A DNA stretch of 64,000 bases from Tetradesmus obliquus. Taxonomy: Eukaryota; Chlorophyta; Chlorophyceae; Sphaeropleales; Scenedesmaceae. Below, piece after piece: positions 57,476 through 64,000 of the stretch (position 1 is its first letter; the number at the start of each line of letters is the position of its first letter). The translations under genes and the position numbers were made by a program. The stretch spans positions 2,108,001 through 2,172,000 of the forward strand of contig CP126193.1 of assembly GCA_030272155.1 (NCBI GenBank), read 5' to 3'. The notes under the pieces were generated by a model. It worked only from the letters and a program-made list of their open reading frames with translations, made no database searches and was not told the DNA's origin.

Positions 57476-60317
57476 TGCTGCAGACCCCCGCCCCGCTGGG
57501 GCCCTTTACAGTAGACAGCAGCTGCAAGATGGCGGTGTCCTGCTGCTTCGGCGTGTAGTGGATGGGTAGCTTCTGAATGGATGGATGGTAAAGTTCAACA
57601 AACACGACTATATAACAACTATACAAGGCTGAAGGTGCGGAGCGGAAGTGGGATCGCCCAGCACCTGTGCCTTTGCGAACCGGCTTCCAAGAACACGACA
57701 ATTTTGTGTGGATCGATGTTTATAAATGCAGCAGTACTGTTGTGCAGTAGCATGCCTGTCACTGTGGAACTGTGCAGGGTTTTAGTTCAAACTTGGAATT
57801 TGGCGGGTGCGACAGAACAAGAGGCACACACCGCCACCCGTTGCACATGCAGCAAACGTGACAGGGGTGCTCATTGTTGTGTGTTTGTCAGGGTCTTCCA
57901 CTGCGCACAAGGTTGCTGTAACCTCTTGGCGGCACTTCTGCCGCAGGACAGCAGCAAAGTTTGCATCATGTGTTGGACATGAAGGATGCTCAGCGGTGCA
58001 TCTGCAACAGTTTTACAAGCTGCAAGGCAGGACGCTGCTGTGTGCAGGTGCAGTGCTGCCTCATGAATTGGATTTGTGTCTGCCACATCAGCCGAGATGC
58101 CGACCAGCCCTGGCACCGTCACTGGCGCTGTGCTCAGGTCGATCCTGGGCGATCAGGCCTAGGGTGCAGAGTAGATAGCAGTAGACAATTGCAGCTCTGC
58201 CGCAGTGTGCCGTGAGTCAACGTTCTGCAGCACATGTCTATGTGGGCACGCGCTGCAGTGAAAGACACACCCGCATTGCAGCACTGCTGGATCCTGAGCA
58301 CGCTCCACGTGCACTCAGTGTGCCACACTGTCACAGCAAGCTTGCTCCACAACGTATGTTGAACACAGAGCAGTAATTGCAGACGTATGTAGCAGCTTGG
58401 TTCAGCACCCAGTGGCTCTTGGCCATGCTGCACGCAGCAACTTGCTGCCCGATCAGCAGCTGGTTGCCCTTAAAAAGCCACCCAGATCCTGGGCCACCCA
58501 GCCTCTGGCAGTGCCTGCCTGCAGGCAGCTGCAGCAATTGGTTGCAACCTGCCAGGGGCAGTGCCCCAATATGATGATGTACATTGATACCGACGCAGTC
58601 CTACACACCTGTGGGCGAGTGGCAGGCTGCTGCCGTCATTGTACTGGCCCAACTCGCTTGCATCATTACACGACGTCATGAAGGAAGTGCGGCGCGCTTC
58701 AAGCAAGCAAATCTGACATTGACACAGCCTGCATGCAGCCCACCGCTGGTCAACAGTAGTGCTGAGAAGCTGCTGCTGTGTTGGCACTGCATTACTGCCA
58801 GGCGGCCGGCAGTGTGTTGCCCCTGTAAACTGCAGCTGCAGTGTATCATTCTGACAGTATATATGTCTGCCGGTGGAGAACCAGCACAACCCTGGAGATT
58901 TTTTCATCCCGCCTGAAACGACGTTTAAAGTCAGACTTGGATCTGGTTGCCGGGGTTTTAGAAGAGGTGCATTGTGAATTAGGTCAACTTTGCTAACGAC
59001 ACCCAGACCTGACTTGATACTGTTTATTTGGTTGATGTGGTTCGTTTGTTCCCGGAAGTGTTGTGGCCGTATTCATCCATCATTGCATGCTGCCGCAGAA
59101 CAGCAACACAGCCTGCTGTTGCGAGCGGTTTTATTTCCTGTTACTCTTATGTCCTTTACCTGCCACCAAACATATTCAAACAGTGAATAGACACATATTC
59201 AGCAGCACGACAAACGTAGCAACATGTAGTGCTGGTTCGGACACGGGCAACGCCTGGTTGGTCAAGAACAGCAGCCTCAGCTTTCTGCCATCACAACATG
59301 TGGAAAATTATCAGCAGCAAACTAAATACTGGAAACATTAAACTAATTCGGTAGATGTCCATGACATGTCAATAAATGCCACACCCAGGGTTGTTCGCCG
59401 GCTGCTGCTGTCGTACATTTACCATGACGCATCATGCAGCACGCGTGGCACTCAAAACTTAGAATCAACCGTCTTAGCAAGTTCGTCTGCAGGTAGCACT
59501 GGTCGTGGCCGGCTGCGTGGAAAGATCCTCATAATCCTCCAGCATCCAGCATCAGCGTCAGCACGCATTTCCTGCTCCAAACGGTTTGAACCGTCGCTTC
59601 AGACTGTTGATCGCCGGGTGGCTCCGTATACACCTGTGCTGAGGGAGATCACCTGCTGGTTACCGCGCATCGCTGGTCGATCAGCCAGGTGGGCCTCGCA
59701 TCTGTGTTCTTTGCCACCTCCAAAAAGAGCCACAACCAATAGTAGATGGTGTGTGACGTGGCGCTAGCAATGCAGAGCTCCCAACACCACGTGTGCTGCG
59801 GGTGCGCCCTGCACCTGCCATGGCAGGTGACCTGCGGTACTGTGCTAGCAGCGCGCGCTGTCACGCAACGGTTGCGCGACGATCGTGACCGTGTAAAATG
59901 CAGCCACTTTTTTCACGCGCCCTAGCGGTAGCCTGCCGGAGCACACTCAGGCAGCGAGTTTCAGGTGGCAGGCGCCATCAGGCTGCAGCTGTCACGAGCC
60001 AAGCACCAGTCTGACTGCACCTGTTGACTGACTTGCTGGAAAGCCATCAGCAGCAGCATATACAAGCATGCATGCTGAACATGTGTCACTGCTTCTCTTC
60101 TACTTTGATTACTTCATTGCGTACTGTTGCAGCTGCACATGTGGGCACTTAGACCTGCTGCTGTGTGTTTTGCTGCTTGTTGTCTCTTTTGCTGCTTGCC
60201 GCATGTGCACCAGGCTGGACGCTTCCCTTGCCTGACCAGCACCTTCCTACTGTCATCCCAGCCAGCAGTGCTGAGGGCAACCCTTGACACCTGATAATTT
60301 TTATATTAAAAACACCC
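57476..60317. other. 2.8-kb divergent region upstream of SSRP1 and the secreted-protein gene
   Basis: Expected to contain both promoters. Open frames up to 145 codons occur but none carries a recognisable motif or a consistent splice structure. No tRNA or other structured RNA was recognised by eye. Confidence 0.4.
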
Positions 60318-62152
60318 ATGGCCACGGCACATCCATACAAAGTAGGTGCCTTGGATGTGCCACTGTTAGCGGCTGAGGCACTCCCTGAGCCTGAGGCTGC
60401 CCAGCCTAGCATGCCGTACAGCACAGCATTAGATGTCAGCATCAATGCAGGAGCTACTAGATACTGCTGCTGCTGCTGCTGCTGCTGTGGTCTCAATGCC
60501 GTGCTTACATGCTTGCTGCTGTGCTGCAGCTGCCAGTCAGCCCGCCACTGCACGTTGTGCGCTTGCCATCATGACACAACCACCCTACTGCCACTGCTGC
60601 CCTGCTGCTGTGTTGTGGCCTTACAGGTGCTGCTGCTGCTGGTGGCGCTACTGGCCAGCCAGGGCATGCCGGCAGTCAGTGCTGCTGACATCCGCCGCAC
60701 GGGCATTGAAGATGCTGCCGCTGCTACAGCCGCTGCGCCTGCTGCACCAGCAGGTGTGATGCGGCTTTCATGTGCGCCCCACCAACCTGCTGCTACGGCC
60801 ATGCCGTGGCTGTACACGCGTCGCCGCCGCATAGATGCAGCCAAAAGAGGAGTGAATGCCTATCAACGGCCAACAGAAAGCTTGTACCTGTCATCGCAGT
60901 GTATCCACTCAAGCGACCACTGCATGCTGAGCGGCACGCACCTGCTTGCAGATACTGGTCTCTGCACCTAAACCACTGTTCCTGCCGTTGCGCCTGCTGT
61001 GTAGCGTGCTTTGCGCCTCCCTTTGAAGGAGAAGCCACAGAGGGCGTAAACTGCTTCGAACAGCAGCTGCCAGAGGCAGGCGGCTACCCTAACGGCACAG
61101 TCTGCCGCGGCAAGTGTGCAGGTGCTGCACGCAAGGTGACAGCAGCATGCAATGACGGCTCCTGGGTGATGCAGGATGGCCCCTGCAGCGCTGCACCATC
61201 AGGTGAGAGTTCCTAAAACACAGTGTTTAGGCATAGTTGCCAGGGCAGCAGCTGGCCTGCTGCATGCAACTGCAGCATGGCAGCTGCAAGAATGCACGTA
61301 GCATGAATAACAAGCAGCTGGATGTACAGCATGTGTGGAAGAACGGTGCTGTGCAAAGCAGGCCATGGCCAGCAACATGTTGGGCCAGCAACATGTTGCA
61401 TGATCACATGCATCGTCCCCTGCACATGCACAGGAGCAACCTCTCGCATCAGCATTGATTGCGTCACGTGTTCGCTGCTGCTGCTGCTGCTGCTGTTTGC
61501 TACTGGCTCACACATGCCTCACGCATTTCCTCTGCTGCTTTATTGCATCCCTGCAAGCAGGCTGCTACGCATTGCCCTGGATAGGCTACATGGGCGTGGT
61601 CGTGAACAGCAGCAGGGTCACATCTGGCGGCAAGCTGACGCTGTACGGCCCCCATGCCAAAAGCACAGTCCTAAGCGCAGCCTGCGAGAAGGTATCCCCG
61701 GCTCGCAACATGTCCGTGACCTGCCAGGATGGGCAGTGGACGTCAGACAGCTTCTGCTGGGGGCCACAGTACTGTGAGGCACACTGTGATGGCAACTGCA
61801 GCAGCGGCATGCATTAGGCACCATGCCTGCCTGTACATGCCTTCCTCTGACATGCACTTGACATGCATTTGACACGCATTTGACCGCATGCTAGCACCTA
61901 GCCGTGCACTGAAAAGCAGCAGCTGTGAGTGCCCAACAGCAGCTGTGGTTGCCCAGGAGCCTTGCTTTAACTGCTGCACACACAGCCCAATTACTTTCCA
62001 GCATACAGGCAGTTGCTTGAAAGGCATGCCGGGGTGTCCTGCTGTGCTGAGAGCAAACCAGGCCCCCTGAAAGTACCTCACCGAGCTTGCTGTTGCACTG
62101 CCTGGCGCAGCGTGCTACAGCGGCAAGCCCTTCAAGCCTGAAAGCCTGAGAG

Positions 62153-62196
<44 letters not shown>

Positions 62197-63437
62197 ACTG
62201 CCTGGCGCAGCGTGCTATGGCAAGCCCTTCAAGCCTGAAAGGATGAACAGCAGCAGCTGCTCCAACAGCACCTACACAGCTGCCGGCAGCACTGTCACCT
62301 ACCACCTGGCTGGCACAGTGTGCACTGGGCTGTGCCTGAATGCTGCTCGCAGCCTGACCAGCGCCTGTGTTGATGGCGCTTGGAAGATGCTGGATGGCAT
62401 CTGCCAGCTGGCGCCTGCAGGTAGGCTGACTGTCCTCTGCAGCGTTCCATGATAAAGTAATTAGCAGATGTCCAGCAATTGATGGCTGACATTTCCAGTC
62501 ACACACTCAACAGTGAGCTTCAGTTGGCAAGGCTGCATGAGGCGGCTGCTGCGGGGCCGAAACGTGTTGTTTGTGCCACCTGGAAGAGCACTCAGTACAC
62601 CAGCGCAACACCTGGCGTTGATGCTATGGCGTTGATGATATAGCTTGATGGGTGACATAATCATGGTGATGATGATGACCAGCACACCACCTGGCAGCGC
62701 AAGCGTAACATCTGTATCTTTGCCCCAAGCACCAGGTCGCTGCCTGCTTGCCTCACTCCCTGTGCAGCGTGCTACAGCTCCCCTTTCGCTGATGATCCAG
62801 CAGCAGAGCGCGGCAACATAACCATCACATCAGGTGGCAAGCTCATACAGCAGGGGCCCTGGGCAAGGGGCACTGTTGCCACATCAGTGTGTGAGGGTGT
62901 CAGCCCAGCGCGTGCAGTAGCCAGCAGATGCCGCCGCGGGAGGTGGACTGTGAATGCAACCTGCTCAGGAGGTGAGCGGCTGAAAGATGGCAGGGCGGTG
63001 GCTGAGGCTTGTGACATGTTACATGTTCTACAGCATCCCTGGCTCAGAGCAGCGTGCACGGATTGAGGAAGGGGTTCATCTGTGTGCAAGGCCAGAGCGC
63101 CAGCTGGTAACACGCTTGAGTGCTTGCTCCCAGCGAAAGATTGCTGAAAGCGCCGCAGTGGCTTAGTACACCAGGCCCTACATGCTGCTCGCATATTGGA
63201 CCTGTTGCTGTTCGGCAAGCGAGCTGCTTGTGTTGTTCTGCTGCCCTGCAGCGTGCATGGCATTGCCAAAGCCAGAAGAGGCACTGCTCATTGCCTGCGA
63301 TCAGCCCGCCCCATACCCAAATGGAACACGCTGCAGCGCCAGCTGCACAGGGGTTGCCCCAGCAAAGAACATCACGGCCTCCTGCAACAGCAGCAAGTGG
63401 GAGTTTGACATGCCATGCCGTGCGCAGCCAACATCAA
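60318..63437 (+). CDS. Secreted or surface protein with repeated Cys-rich sushi-like modules
   Basis: Predicted extracellular or vesicle protein. Exon 60627-60753 encodes a hydrophobic leader (VLLLLVALLASQGMPAVSA) with a likely cleavage after AVSA. Upstream, 60318 offers an ATG (MATAHPYKVGALDVPLLAAE) in a frame not proven to join. Then come module exons 61005-61202, 61561-about 61780, 62211-62420, 62768-62971 and 63252-63437. Each starts (A/G)C(Y/F/M)..P and carries spaced Cys with GTVC..KC or SVCEGVSPA, a Trp in DG(S/Q/A)W, and a final Cys. Spacing resembles sushi/CCP domains but with an extra Cys. Most module exons are phase 1-1 and a multiple of three long, a pattern that allows modules to be duplicated without frame loss. 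The gene may continue beyond 63437. N-glycosylation sequons (NSS, NST, NMS) are frequent. Confidence 0.6.
62091..62210 (+). repeat. Module exon echo followed by CTG expansion
   Basis: The acceptor and first ~35 coding bases of exon 62211-62420 (ACYGKPFKPE) occur also at about 62097-62150 (ACYSGKPFKPE). The two copies are separated by a (CTG)12-13 run at about 62156-62195. The CTG run therefore sits inside the echo junction. Confidence 0.88.
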
Positions 63438-64000
63438 GTGAGCGCGGCTGCACCACAGCTGCACGGCAGCTGATCTGCTGCTGCTGTGACAGCAATAGCG
63501 TCCATAATTCAGTGCTGCTGCTCGCCTCAAACATGTTTACCTGTGCAGCGGCCTGGGTCATGTTTTATGTTATGAGAGAGGATAGTTACATGTGGGTCCT
63601 GGCACCATCTTGGCCCTGTGCCGTTTACGTCCGCGCACCCCCCCCCCCCCCCCCCCCCCCATATGTGACATAACCACGCCCCGGCACGAACGTGCCAAAA
63701 CGCGCCGACACGTTGTGGCACATAAGCTCCGCAGGTATGAGCCACAACAGGTTATGGCTGGCAGCATTGGCATCTCGTTGCAAGCGGGTGCCAGAGCTGC
63801 CTGCCCACAGCTGATTAGCTGCTGTTGTGACAGCAGCAGCGGCCGTGCATGCAGTGCTGACGCTTGCCTCGGACAGCGGCCTAGGGCTTAGTGCATGTTG
63901 GGGCTGGTGTCACTGGCACCTGCTTGCAAGCGGGCGCCAGAGCTGCCAGCTCACAACCAGAAACATTTGGCAGTCCCTTCCTTGAGGGCCCACGATAGTC
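63438..64000. other. End of window: duplicated segments around an inserted repeat
   Basis: Two pairs of similar segments (about 63463-63500 with 63810-63842; about 63777-63815 with 63922-63950) flank or follow the family-1 repeat copy. No further module exon is clear, so the gene may end here or continue past the window. Confidence 0.4.
63575..63750 (-). mobile_element. Copy of dispersed repeat family 1 with 6-bp flanking repeats and poly-C tract
   Basis: Reverse orientation relative to 22689-23265. It keeps both conserved blocks but lacks roughly 300 bp of the interior, and has a 22-base C run at about 63639-63660 where the long copy has a G run. The direct repeat GTTATG flanks it at 63569-63574 and 63751-63756. 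Confidence 0.78.

Noticed and set aside
57476..60317. Gene in the SSRP1 upstream region
   Set aside because: Several frames exceed 100 codons but share no motif or splice logic. Frames this long occur elsewhere in the window by chance.

Overview
The window is nuclear DNA from a eukaryote, most likely a core chlorophyte (green) alga. Every recognisable gene is broken into many short exons by 0.1-1.6 kb introns with GTGAG/GTGCG-type donors and CAG acceptors. CTG/CAG trinucleotide runs are everywhere. The gene set mixes plant-like products (a plastid-lipid-associated/fibrillin domain, a class II trehalose-6-phosphate synthase, AP2-like repeats) with an animal/archaeal-type RtcB RNA ligase. The lineage is inferred from this mix; no rRNA or organelle marker is present.

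Layout. 1-3383 (-): secreted GH5-type endoglucanase, running off the left edge. 4582-6357 (-): PAP/fibrillin-domain protein. 7198-14146 (+): RTCB tRNA-splicing ligase. 15939-17906 (-): protein with four AP2-like repeats plus a fifth, broken repeat downstream. 18645-31968 (-): class II trehalose-phosphate synthase/phosphatase, 20 exons, 939 residues. 32786-35671 (-): BtuF/TroA-fold binding-protein-like, 8 exons, 378 residues. 36018-38613 (-): 458-residue protein with a weak resemblance to the alkaline-phosphatase superfamily. 39039-40647 (+): GNAT acetyltransferase, 250 residues. 43028-44479 (-): pterin-4a-carbinolamine dehydratase with an organellar presequence. 45384-46489 (+): SRPBCC/START-like lipid-binding domain. 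49169-57475 (-): SSRP1, the HMG-box subunit of FACT, 15 exons, 713 residues. 60318-63437 (+): secreted or surface protein built of Cys-rich sushi-like modules. For SSRP1, TPS, PCD, GNAT, BtuF-like and the 36018-38613 gene, the exon boundaries I propose keep the reading frame to the stop codon with no leftover bases. The genes are unrelated housekeeping genes; there is no operon or pathway cluster.

The most unusual signal is not a gene. Almost every multi-exon gene carries 'exon echoes': extra, directly oriented, partial copies of its own exons. Each echo keeps one exon edge and its splice site, and they sit in tandem in the neighbouring intron or just after the stop codon. TPS exon 12 is present five times, TPS exon 10 three times, an RTCB exon edge six times, and TPS and SSRP1 each have a second last exon. 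Where I aligned echoes by eye, the differences inside the coding part are almost all synonymous, while flanking sequence is diverged. That pattern suggests coding constraint, copying from functional alleles, or an unrecognised exon-turnover process.

The window also holds two dispersed repeat families. One has 6-8 bp target-site-like duplications beginning with CAT. The other is a pair of ~146 bp inverted copies in introns of TPS and the GNAT gene. There is also a 14/28-bp minisatellite, and CTG tracts that tend to lie on the sense strand just before 3' splice sites.
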